In this document: positions 49,153 through 56,759 of the stretch, piece after piece
How the letters are laid out: each line of letters starts with the position of its first letter
Position numbering within the stretch: position 1 is the first letter of the stretch
NCBI GenBank assembly: GCA_963747255.1
Contig: CAVVEG010000017.1
Coordinates: 434,001-498,000 of the forward strand
Origin: CAIYRG01 sp963747255
GTDB taxonomy: Bacteria > Pseudomonadota > Alphaproteobacteria > Micropepsales > Micropepsaceae
DNA: 64,000 nt
Direction of reading: 5' to 3'
Translations under genes and position numbers: made by a program
The notes under the pieces: generated by a model
The model's input: the letters and a program-made list of their open reading frames with translations, nothing else
Database searches by the model: none
What the model was told of the DNA's origin: nothing

Positions 49153-50328
49153 GTGAGCGCTGCAACGGCGAGATTTGGCGGAACGGCGAAATCGATAGGG
49201 GCGGAACTCTGGGACCGGCTGGCCAACCCCGAGGGTCTGCCCCTGCCCTACCCTTTCACGCGCCATGATTTCCTGGTTGCGCTGGAGGAATCGGGCTCGG
49301 CTACGGGGAATACCGGCTGGAAACCGCTGCACCTGCTGCTGATGCGCAATGAGACGGCGATCGCGCTGCTGCCGCTTTATCTGAAGAGCCATTCCTATGG
49401 CGAATATGTCTTTGACCATGGCTGGGCCGAGGCCTTTGCGCGGGCGGGTGGGCGCTATTACCCGAAGCTCCAGGCGAGCGTTCCCTTCACCCCGGTGACG
49501 GGGCGAAAATTCCTGATCGCGCGGGGCGAGGAACCATGGGAAACCGCGCGGCTGCTGCTGAAAGCCGGTGAAGGCGCGGTGGAGGAGTTGCGGGCATCCT
49601 CGCTGCACATCACGTTCATGACGGAAGCCGAGTGGGAGCTGGCGGGATCGGAAGGCTATCTGTGTCGCACGGACCGGCAATTCCACTGGGAAAACCGGGG
49701 GTACAGTTCCTTTGAAGCGTTTCTGGCGGAACTTGCTTCGGCGAAACGGAAGAACCTGCGCAAGGAGCGCGCCAGCGTTGCGGCGGAAGGGATCACGTTC
49801 GACTGGCTCTCGGGTCGCGACCTCACGGAAAAAGCCTGGGACGTGTTTTTCGAATGTTATGTCGCGACGGGGAACCAGAAATGGAATCCACCCTATCTGA
49901 CGCGGAAATTCTTCAGCCTCGCCGGTCAGTCGATGGGCGAGCAGATCTGGCTGGTTCTGGCCAGACGCGGAAAGGATTATGTGGCCGGGGCGCTGAATTT
50001 TTTCGATGGCGAGGCGCTGTACGGGCGGAACTGGGGCTGCACCGAATATGTGCCGTTTCTGCATTTCGAGACCTGCTATTATCAGGCCATCGACTTTGCA
50101 ATTGCGAAGGGGTTGAAGCGCGTGGAAGCGGGCGCGCAGGGCGCTCACAAGCTGCTGCGCGGATATCTGCCGCAGGCGACCTGGTCGGCGCATTACATTG
50201 CGCATGCCGGGCTGAGGCGCGCGGTGGCGGAATATCTTGAAAATGAGCGGCTCGCGGTGGCCGAGAATATGGAGGAGTTGGCGATGCGCGCGCCATTCCG
50301 CAAACCGGTTCAACCAGACCAGGGGTAA
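49153..50328 (+). CDS. GNAT-fold acyltransferase of COG3146 type
   Basis: 391 residues, GTG start. DUF482/COG3146 (peptidogalycan-biosynthesis-like, GNAT superfamily). Signatures: PFTRHDFLVALEESGS, PLYLKSHSYGEYVFDHGWA, PKLQASVPFTPVTG, KRKNLRKERASV, GCTEYVPFLHFETCYYQ and GAQGAHKLLRGYLP. Widespread in alphaproteobacteria; substrate unknown. Divergent from aguA. Followed by the HIT gene after seven bases. Confidence 0.88.
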   Translation: MSAATARFGGTAKSIGAELWDRLANPEGLPLPYPFTRHDFLVALEESGSATGNTGWKPLHLLLMRNETAIALLPLYLKSHSYGEYVFDHGWAEAFARAGGRYYPKLQASVPFTPVTGRKFLIARGEEPWETARLLLKAGEGAVEELRASSLHITFMTEAEWELAGSEGYLCRTDRQFHWENRGYSSFEAFLAELASAKRKNLRKERASVAAEGITFDWLSGRDLTEKAWDVFFECYVATGNQKWNPPYLTRKFFSLAGQSMGEQIWLVLARRGKDYVAGALNFFDGEALYGRNWGCTEYVPFLHFETCYYQAIDFAIAKGLKRVEAGAQGAHKLLRGYLPQATWSAHYIAHAGLRRAVAEYLENERLAVAENMEELAMRAPFRKPVQPDQG

Positions 50329-50335
50329 AGGCACA

Positions 50336-50756
50336 ATGGCATATGACCGCAACAATGTTTTTGCGAAGATTTTGCGCGGCGAGATCCCTGCAATCCGAAT
50401 CCATGAGGACGACAGGACACTCGCCTTCATGGACGTGATGCCGCAAGCCGACGGCCACGCGCTGGTGATCCCGAAGGAAGAAGCGGAGGATATTTATGCC
50501 CTCTCGCCTGCCGGTGCGGCAGCGCTGATGGCGACGACGCAGAAGGTCGCGAAAGCCGTGAAGAAGGGCATGAAAGCCCCCGGCGTGATGATCGCGCAAC
50601 TGAACGGGGCGCCGGCGGGTCAGAGCGTGTTTCACGTCCATTTCCACATCATACCGCGCAGTGACGGAGTTCGATTTCCGGCTCCATGCGCGCGAAATGG
50701 AGAAGCCCGAAAAGCTGCGGGAGTTTGCCGAGAAGATCAGGGCGGCGCTGGAGTGA
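50336..50756 (+). CDS. HIT-family nucleotide-binding protein (one frameshift)
   Basis: Reads as about 140 residues with a frame change near 50670. NVFAKILRGEIPAIRIHED, FMDVMPQADGHALVIPK, then QSVFHVHFHIIPR with the catalytic histidine triad. After the shift the ending HAREMEKPEKLREFAEKIRAALE is normal for alphaproteobacterial HIT proteins. Hydrolyses nucleoside phosphoramidates or dinucleotides. Confidence 0.9.
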
Positions 50757-50767
50757 GGCGGTTTCAA

Positions 50768-50853
50768 TTTTTTCCATCACAACCCTTACAAAGTTACAAT
50801 CCAGGGATTTCCCGGGTTTTTGCCGATTCCCAACCGTTACAACAAAAGTTACA
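50768..50853 (-). repeat. Dispersed intergenic repeat, copy B
   Basis: Reverse-complement copy of the element at 7783-7870: GTTACA ends, an AACCGTTACA motif and the central dyad CCAGGGATTTCCCGG. It sits just after the HIT gene and 26 bases from the 3' end of the DUF3631 gene, between two convergent genes, and marks one edge of the accessory stretch. Confidence 0.7.
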
Positions 50854-50878
50854 TCGGCGTTTTTGCAGTCTCCGGAGC

Positions 50879-52361
50879 TCATTCGGCTTGCGTCTCCGGA
50901 AGGTAGCGGCCGAAGGCGTCTGCGAACTGGGCGTGCAGATAACCTTTCCGACAATGTCTGCGCCCGGACCATTCTGGTCGGCGGTGCGGAAGCGCAGCGT
51001 TGCAGGCCGGATGGCGGCGGGTGCAAGGAGTTTCGCCAAAGCATGCGCGCTGAGAGGCTGTCCGGTCCGGCCCCATTCGGCCCAGTGTCCGCCTTGGGAT
51101 TCGGCAAGCAGGCGGGCGAGATCGGCAGAGCGGATGCGATCGCGATCGGCGATCTGTTTGCCGTTGGGCGCCGGGAGAACCGGTTGTCCCTGGGCCCGCT
51201 GCGCCAAAAGGCTGCGTATTCCGGCGAGCAGGGTTTCGAGGGCTGAGGGCTCGGCTTCCATCCGGCTGGCGCGCATGGCCACATGCGCCCGGTGTTCCCA
51301 TTCGGGGCCGGCCTGTTGCGCGACGAGAAGCAGCGGCGCCCAATTTTCGTCATCCGTTCGTTCGAGTGCGCCTTCGGCCCTTTGGAGCGCACCGGCGTTG
51401 TCCACAGCCCAGCGTTCCGCCATCCGGCGCAAATCCGTGACCGCGGATTTTCCAGACCGAAAGCGTGAAACCCCATCCGCCGGCGCTGCGCGTTGCAGCC
51501 GGATTTCGATACTGCGGCCGGAGAGAACCGGCGGCAGCCGTCCGGAAATGCAGAGCGCCACGGGAGCCCAGACGGAGACATTCTGGAGGGCCTGATTCCG
51601 GGTCCGGAGCATTCGGGCGGTGCTCCGGCGCTGACCAGCGCGGATAAGGTCCCTGAGATCGGAAGTTTTGGCCAGAAATGCATTGCCATCATCGATCAGC
51701 AGGGTCGGCTTTACCGCCAACGCATCCAGCACCGCAGAAGTCGTGGCGGCCGAAAATTGCAGGGGGCGTGGCGTCAGGCTGCCGATCAGATCGAGCAGCG
51801 TGCTCTTGCCGCTTGCCGGTTCGGGGGAACTGATGCGAGTCGTGGACTAAACTGAAAGGCATCGAGCGCATGGCAGTGCAGCGTCCACAGCGCCACCATG
51901 ACGGCTCCGTCGTCGGTGATCGAGACGTGGCGGTGGACGGCGGCGACAAGGGCAGGAAGCAGTTCGGCGCCGGTAACGGGATCCGGCCATGGCGGAACGG
52001 CGGGGGAAGGGGTCCGCTTTGAATTGCTGGTGACGCCCGGAACTCTGGCGGCGGTTTCGGGATTGGCTGCCCATTCCTTGCGGATTCCGTTGACATAATT
52101 GCGAAGAGCAAAATCATACAAATCCAAATCTTTGTCAGCCTTCTTTTCAACCCGGTCATAGGCATATCTGGACAGACCCGCGAGCCGCTCCAGTTCCTGC
52201 TCAGCCGCTGCAGCGGATTTCTGATAATCCTCTGTGCATTTCCGTTCGATCTGCAGCAGTTGTTTGAGCTGCTCCGGGTCGACGTCGAATTCCTTTGCCG
52301 CGATTGCAAAGACTGCATCGCTGTACCCTGTCGCCGGATCCGAAACGGGTGCTTCAGCCAT
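50879..52361 (-). CDS. DUF3631-domain ATPase/primase-helicase-like protein (two or more frameshifts)
   Basis: The pieces join to about 494 residues. N-terminal 130 residues helical and charged; then a P-loop in SGKSTLLDLIGSL, a Walker B segment VKPTLLIDDGNAFL, DLRDLIRAGQRRS, VSVWAPVALCISGRLP and ENWAPLLLVAQQAGPEW, which follow the DUF3631 pattern closely. The natural end is GYLHAQFADAFGRYLPETQAE. Frame changes near 51.78 and 50.96 kb. DUF3631 proteins are mostly found on phages, plasmids and islands, often as the ATPase half of primase-like proteins. The usual Glu of Walker B is Asp here. Confidence 0.78.
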
Positions 52362-52443
52362 CGTAGTTTTTCCCTGTCTGTTCCTCTTGTGTTCCTATAG
52401 GACGTTTCCTATAGTGTCAACAGGAACAGGCAAAGGACCTTGG

Positions 52444-52794
52444 CTATTTCTTCCAGCGCGGGCGGATATCGCGTTCGATCATGGGGCCGCATTCCAGTTG
52501 AGCCCGCGTAAGGTCGTGCATCGCCTGGAGATTCATCCAGAATTCCGGGCTGTTGCCGAAGAAGCGCGCGAGCCGGAGCGCGGTATCGGGTGTGACGGAA
52601 CGTTCGCCCTTGACGATGGCGGCGACACGCGTGGCCGCAACGCGGAGCGCGGCGGCCAATCCGTTCACGGACAAACCGAGAGGTTTGAGGAATTCTTCCC
52701 GGAGAATTTCGCCCGGATGGGCCGTGATGCGGTTGGGCAGACGGTTGCGCGCTGACCCGCCGGGCGTCTCACCGCGTCTCCGGTCAGCCAGCAC
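52444..52794 (-). CDS. higA: HigA-type antitoxin (XRE/HTH)
   Basis: 116 residues from a GTG at 52794; an ATG at 52875, overlapping the toxin gene, is an alternative. HPGEILREEFLKPLGLSVNGLAAALRV is the VapI/HigA helix-turn-helix start, followed by GERSVTPDTALRLARFFGNSPEFWMNLQ, both quoted as landmarks. Neutralises HigB and should repress the operon via the operator at 53183. The stretch DLTRAQLE at the C-terminus is usual for the family. Confidence 0.85.
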   Translation of the reverse strand: MLADRRRGETPGGSARNRLPNRITAHPGEILREEFLKPLGLSVNGLAAALRVAATRVAAIVKGERSVTPDTALRLARFFGNSPEFWMNLQAMHDLTRAQLECGPMIERDIRPRWKK

Positions 52795-52849
52795 GGGCTT
52801 TGGTTCCACGGCCGGACAGGCTGGAGCGACTCCAATCTCGAGTTCGCTT

Positions 52850-53170
52850 CTAAGTCTTGCGGCGGCGCGCAGCATTTTTGGCCTTCGGGCGGTGGTAATC
52901 GACGATTTCGACATCGGCGGGCCCCTCTTTCGTCCACACGAAACAGATCCGCCAGCGGTCGTTGAGATGGATGGCGTGCTGCCCCCTGCGATCGCCCACG
53001 AGGCGTTTCAGCCGGGCAGCGGGCGCCATTTTCAGATCGTCCAGCCGGTGCGTGCGGTCCAGCATATCGAGTTTGCGGAGCGCCGCATGGCCGTAACGGC
53101 GATGGATTTTCCCGCGCAGGGCGCCCATGAAGAATATTTCAGAAGCGCGATCGCGAAAACGGACGATCAT
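52850..53170 (-). CDS. higB: HigB-type RelE-family toxin
   Basis: 106 residues. RKLDMLDRTHRLDDLKMAP, HAIHLNDRWRICFVW and VEIVDYH are the HigB/RelE core motifs; His/Arg/Tyr residues near the end would form the mRNA-cleaving site. Ribosome-dependent mRNA interferase in known members. Toxin-first order with the antitoxin is characteristic of HigBA. An unusually basic tail (KAKNAARRRKT) follows the core. Confidence 0.9.
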   Translation of the reverse strand: MIVRFRDRASEIFFMGALRGKIHRRYGHAALRKLDMLDRTHRLDDLKMAPAARLKRLVGDRRGQHAIHLNDRWRICFVWTKEGPADVEIVDYHRPKAKNAARRRKT

Positions 53171-53182
53171 GATTTCGTGCTG

Positions 53183-53201
53183 TTATACGTCATGCGTATA
53201 A
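53183..53201 (-). promoter_or_regulatory. Palindromic operator upstream of higBA
   Basis: TTATACGTCATGCGTATAA: perfect 7-base inverted repeats around a 5-base spacer, 12 bases upstream of the higB ATG. On the minus strand TTATACG overlaps the likely -10 region. HigA proteins bind such palindromes to autorepress. Confidence 0.7.
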
Positions 53202-53352
53202 ACGCAAAGCCCGGGCATTCCGTTTCGTCTACGGTTTCCCGCCGGACAGACCCCCGACTTGCGGAAATCCGCGGCAGCCGGGGTTGCAGCAATGCGGTGC
53301 GGTTTCCGAGCGGCCCATCGACCACCGCTTTTGCGGCGTACAGGAGTTGAAA

Positions 53353-53631
53353 ATGGCGAAACAGTGTTTGCACGTGGATAGCATCGGCGAAGTGGTTCCG
53401 CAGAGCGCGGTATGCGAGGAATGCGCGAAGGAGGGATTACGTTCCGTCGCTTTGCGGCTTTGTCTGACGTGCGGCCATGTCGGATGCTGCGACAGTTCGC
53501 CCGGACAGCATGCGCGGGCGCATTTCAACCGCACGGGACATCCGATCATCATGCCATATGCCGCGCCGAAAAAATGGCTGTGGTGCTATCCGGACGAAAT
53601 GTATCTCGATCCAGGCGCGGCAAAGGGCTGA
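53353..53631 (+). CDS. UBP-type zinc-finger protein 1
   Basis: 92 residues from ATG 53353 with CAGGAG upstream. Cys/His pattern CxxC (CEECAKEG), CLTCGHVGCCDSS, then HARAHFNRTGHPI: the zf-UBP fold that binds free ubiquitin C-termini in eukaryotes. Bacteria have no ubiquitin; their members are of unknown role and often sit next to thioredoxin-reductase-like flavoproteins. Divergent from higBA. A second copy lies at 56451. Confidence 0.88.
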   Translation: MAKQCLHVDSIGEVVPQSAVCEECAKEGLRSVALRLCLTCGHVGCCDSSPGQHARAHFNRTGHPIIMPYAAPKKWLWCYPDEMYLDPGAAKG

Positions 53632-53644
53632 GACAGGATTTGTT

Positions 53645-53971
53645 TCAGGCTTCTCCGCCGATCGGAGTTGCCGGCCAGGGAGCGCGCAGCTGCTTTTTGT
53701 GCTGGCCCGAAGGACGGCTCATTGCCTCGTGCGTGTCACAATAGGGCCCGCTGGTTTGCGGCAGTTGACCGCAATAGTGGAAGTCGGGTTCTGCGGGATC
53801 GCCAAACGGCCATCTGCAGGTCCTGCTGGTCAGGGTCATTGTCGTGACCGGCTGTTTCCGCCGCGAGATTCGCGCCGGCTTTGTCACGCCGGGTTCGGAC
53901 TCCAGCAACGGCAGGATGCCGGTTTCATGAAACGCCGGTGTGTCACCCAACTGTTCGAATTGCTCGTCCAC
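53645..53971 (-). CDS. GcrA C-terminal-domain-like protein without the HTH
   Basis: 108 residues from a GTG at 53971, chosen for GAGGGGAAG just upstream. Residues about 50-95 (RTCRWPFGDPAEPDFHYCG ... PYCDTHEAM) match the C-terminal sigma70/zinc-like module of GcrA, the alphaproteobacterial cell-cycle co-activator, with three Cys and one His. The N-terminal DNA-binding part of GcrA (W-T-D-E ... R-N-A-V-I-G-K) is absent; the first 45 residues are unrelated. It could sequester RNA polymerase sigma domain 2, or be a remnant. Confidence 0.65.
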   Translation of the reverse strand: MDEQFEQLGDTPAFHETGILPLLESEPGVTKPARISRRKQPVTTMTLTSRTCRWPFGDPAEPDFHYCGQLPQTSGPYCDTHEAMSRPSGQHKKQLRAPWPATPIGGEA

Positions 53972-54124
53972 TTGCTTCCCCTCTTTGCGTTCGCGGGCGG
54001 GGTGCATCGGGCGCTCGCCGGCGAACCGGTGATGCGATGGTGGACTGATATGGTTTACGAAAAGTGAATGTAATCCGGCACGCCGCCGCAACAGCAGGCG
54101 CGCCCGGCGGTTTTCCCCGTCATC

Positions 54125-54583
54125 TCACCTCCGGGAGATTTGCACGTTGATTCCGTCCGGATCCTTGATGTGGAAGCCGGCATAGTCGCCCTGCAACGCC
54201 GTGGCGCCGCGCCGGGCGAAATAGCTTGCTCCGGATTGCGCGTCAAACCGCGGTATCCCGATGGCGAAATGGTCGATCAAGCCGGCAGGGCTTCCACGGT
54301 TGATGGACACCAGGATCCTGCCGTTGCCGAGGCGAACGATTTCCGGATCGGCCCGGCTGACCACGGAAAACCCGAACATCTTTTGATAAAACGCGATGGA
54401 CCGCTGCAGGTCGGCGACATGAATGCTGACGTGATCGATGGTCGCGTCGCCAAACCCGATTTCATCCTGCGCGGCGGCGGCCGTTCCGCTCGCGGCCAGC
54501 AACGTGAGACCGGAAACCAGCTCTCTGCGACTGAGCGAGCCTTTCTCGAACTGGCTCACGAGATTGGAAATGATTGACTCCAT
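54125..54583 (-). CDS. Exported single-VOC-domain protein (copy 1)
   Basis: About 152 residues from ATG 54583. The N-terminus SLSRRELVSGLTLLAASGTAAAAQ is a Tat-like signal with twin Arg. The mature VOC module: IDHVSIHVADLQRSIAFYQ, LIDHFAIGI and FHIKDPDGINVQI; His, His and a final Gln rather than the usual Glu form the metal site. Close relative of the protein at 55951; the shared leader MExIIxxLxxQxEKGxLSRRELV shows they are paralogues. Confidence 0.83.
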   Translation of the reverse strand: MESIISNLVSQFEKGSLSRRELVSGLTLLAASGTAAAAQDEIGFGDATIDHVSIHVADLQRSIAFYQKMFGFSVVSRADPEIVRLGNGRILVSINRGSPAGLIDHFAIGIPRFDAQSGASYFARRGATALQGDYAGFHIKDPDGINVQISRR

Positions 54584-54781
54584 GACGATCTCCTTTTTCA
54601 AGCATCAGAAATCGGCAAAGCGGAAGGCCACTCGGCGGTTAAGAACCGTGGGGCGACTGTAGCATCGGATTGGCAAGCGACGAACCTCCGCCGGGCCGAA
54701 AGCAAGTCCAAACGACAGGCGCACAGTCATGCCGCGGCGTGATAGGATCTCGCCTGGAACACAAGGGGAGGAACGCTCATC

Positions 54782-55642
54782 ATGGATCCGATCAGACGCC
54801 AAATCATAGCGACAGGGGCAGCAGCCACGGCCGTGGCGGCAGCACCGGGCATGTTTGCTGCGCAGACTGCGCAATCGGCTACCACGACGTCTTTTTTCGA
54901 CAAGGGTCCCGTTCGGACCCATTTCGAAGATCAGGGCGGAAACGGTTTTCCGCTGCTGTGCATTCCGGGCGGCGGTCTGAATTCGGTGCTCGCCAGCCTG
55001 CATAACGGGCCGTTCGACCCATTCAAGGAATTTGCCGGCGACTTCCGCTGCATCTCGCAGGATCTTCGCAACGCCAATGCCGGTCAGTCCAGCGGACCGC
55101 TCGACATCGAGCGGCCCTGGGATTCCCACACCGACGACCAGATCGACCTGATGGATCATCTGGGCATCAACCGGTTCATGGTGATCGGCTTCTGCATCGG
55201 CGGCCCGCTGGTGTGGAATCTGCTGAAGCGGGCGCCCGACCGTGTGGTTGCTGCGGTACTCGCCCAGCCGAGCGGTTTCCGCCCCGAAATGCCAACTCTG
55301 ACCTATGACGGCAACATGATGGGCTGGGGTCCGGAACTGGTGAAGCGCCGGCCCGATATCACGATGGACATGGTGCAGAGATATCTGACCAACATGTACC
55401 GGAAGAATCCGGATTTCGTGTTCACCGTGACGCGCGATTTCGTCCGCCAGTGTCAAACGCCGGTTCTGATTCTGCCGGATGACATTCCGGCGCATCCCTA
55501 CAAGGTGGCGATGGAGGCAGCGATGCTCGCGCCCAATGCCGAAGTCAGCATGTATCCCTGGAAAGAACCAAAAGAGCGGATTCCCATCGCGGTGCGGCAG
55601 GTGCATTCATTCCTGAAGGCGCACCGCCCTACCTCCGCGTAG
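54782..55642 (+). CDS. Exported alpha/beta hydrolase with Cys in the nucleophile position
   Basis: 286 residues. Twin-Arg start (MDPIRRQIIATGAAA) with Ala-rich export segment to about residue 30. Alpha/beta hydrolase fold: LLCIPGGG (oxyanion loop), the nucleophile elbow VIGFCIGGPLVW with Cys138 where Ser is usual, PVLILPDDIPAHP (acid) and RQVHSFLK (His). Dienelactone hydrolases also use Cys. Flanked by two VOC genes, one on each strand, so substrate sharing is plausible. Function not established. Confidence 0.8.
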   Translation: MDPIRRQIIATGAAATAVAAAPGMFAAQTAQSATTTSFFDKGPVRTHFEDQGGNGFPLLCIPGGGLNSVLASLHNGPFDPFKEFAGDFRCISQDLRNANAGQSSGPLDIERPWDSHTDDQIDLMDHLGINRFMVIGFCIGGPLVWNLLKRAPDRVVAAVLAQPSGFRPEMPTLTYDGNMMGWGPELVKRRPDITMDMVQRYLTNMYRKNPDFVFTVTRDFVRQCQTPVLILPDDIPAHPYKVAMEAAMLAPNAEVSMYPWKEPKERIPIAVRQVHSFLKAHRPTSA

Positions 55643-55950
55643 CCGGAACTTATAAGGAACCGGAATTTCTGAGGCGCCCCGGCGCGTGTCGGCCCGCCGC
55701 CGCGAGCAATGGCGGCCGGGCGCGAGACGAGCGGAAATTCGGGTCGCTTCGCGCCACCCCGTTTCGCGAAAACGCGCCGTGGCCATTCCTGGGCAAATTC
55801 GACGCTGCCGCGTAGGCACGCCACACAGCCGCTGATTTCACAATTGCTGCACCATCGTTGACAGACGTTCACAGCAGGATTCGGGTCCGGTCGCGGGTTG
55901 ACGTATGGTACTTCTCTCAAGACCCCACAACCAACAGGAGGGAGAGCGCA
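55643..55950. other. Gene-free 308-base interval
   Basis: GC-rich sequence between the alpha/beta hydrolase and the second VOC gene. I see no convincing ORF, RNA gene or terminator. The last 20 bases contain the CAGGAGGGAGAG ribosome site of the VOC gene. Confidence 0.5.
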
Positions 55951-56418
55951 GTGGAAAGGATCATCAATGGTTTGATCGGGCAGTATGAGAAAGGCGCGCT
56001 TTCGCGGCGCGAACTTGTGGGGGCGCTGGCCGCGCTTGGCATGACGGGAACCGCATTCGCCAGTGAGGCAGGGTTTCAGAGCGCGAGCATCAACCATGTG
56101 TCGATCACCGCGAGCAATCTGGACCGATCCGTCGCTTTCTATTCCGGCGTGTTCAACCTGACGCGTCAACCGCGCACCGCCGCAAATGTTGTGCAGCTCA
56201 GGGTCGGCAGGGATGCGCATCTTTCGATCCGGCAGGGTGCGAATCCCCGCTTCGATCATTTCGCCATCGGCATCGAAGGTTTCAACAAGGACCGTGTCAT
56301 CGCGGATTTGAAAGCACGTGGCGCAGCGCCCGTTGACGGCGGCGACGGCGCCGGTCTGCATGTGCCGGACCCGGACGGTCTGTTCGTTCAGGTGATCGGG
56401 AATGGCGGCGCCGGATAA
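55951..56418 (+). CDS. Exported single-VOC-domain protein (copy 2)
   Basis: 155 residues from a GTG at 55951, chosen for AGGAGGGAG seven bases upstream and for the shared start with copy 1. Leader LIGQYEKGALSRRELVGALA is a Tat-like signal. VOC module: INHVSITASNLDRSVAFYSG, RFDHFAIGI and LHVPDPDGLFVQVI, again with Gln replacing the usual metal-binding Glu. Paralogue of the gene at 54125. Confidence 0.82.
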   Translation: MERIINGLIGQYEKGALSRRELVGALAALGMTGTAFASEAGFQSASINHVSITASNLDRSVAFYSGVFNLTRQPRTAANVVQLRVGRDAHLSIRQGANPRFDHFAIGIEGFNKDRVIADLKARGAAPVDGGDGAGLHVPDPDGLFVQVIGNGGAG

Positions 56419-56450
56419 CCGATTGGTCAACAGGATCCAAGTCGCCTCCT

Positions 56451-56759
56451 TCAGACGTAGCGTGGAATCGGTCCGCGCTGCGGGGTCATGCGATCCGACA
56501 GATCGAACATGACCTCGTCCACATAACACCAGCCCCATCCTTCCGGCGGGTCATAGCCTTCGATGATGGGGTGTTTTGTCCTGTGGAAATGCTTCGTCGC
56601 ATGTTTATGGGGCGAGGAATTGCAGCAGCCGACGTGACCGCATGTCCGGCATATCCGCAGGTGGACCCACCGGGACCCTGTCCTGAGACATTCCTCGCAG
56701 CCCAGCGCGCTCGGCGTCACGTCGCGGACACTGTCAAGATGGCTGCAGGTATCAGACAT
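56451..56759 (-). CDS. UBP-type zinc-finger protein 2
   Basis: 102 residues from ATG 56759. CEECLRTG, CRTCGHVGCCNSS, HKHATKHFHRTKHPIIEG and WGWCYVDEVMFDL match the zf-UBP pattern and the sister gene at 53353. The ATG lies inside the last codons of the upstream flavoprotein gene (8-base overlap ATGTCTGA), so the two are translationally coupled and probably work together. Confidence 0.9.
   Translation of the reverse strand: MSDTCSHLDSVRDVTPSALGCEECLRTGSRWVHLRICRTCGHVGCCNSSPHKHATKHFHRTKHPIIEGYDPPEGWGWCYVDEVMFDLSDRMTPQRGPIPRYV

Noticed and set aside
49033..50430. Long minus-strand open frame extending aguA by about 460 codons
   Set aside because: It is antisense to the COG3146 acyltransferase gene and has no family motifs; the recognisable deiminase starts at 49032.
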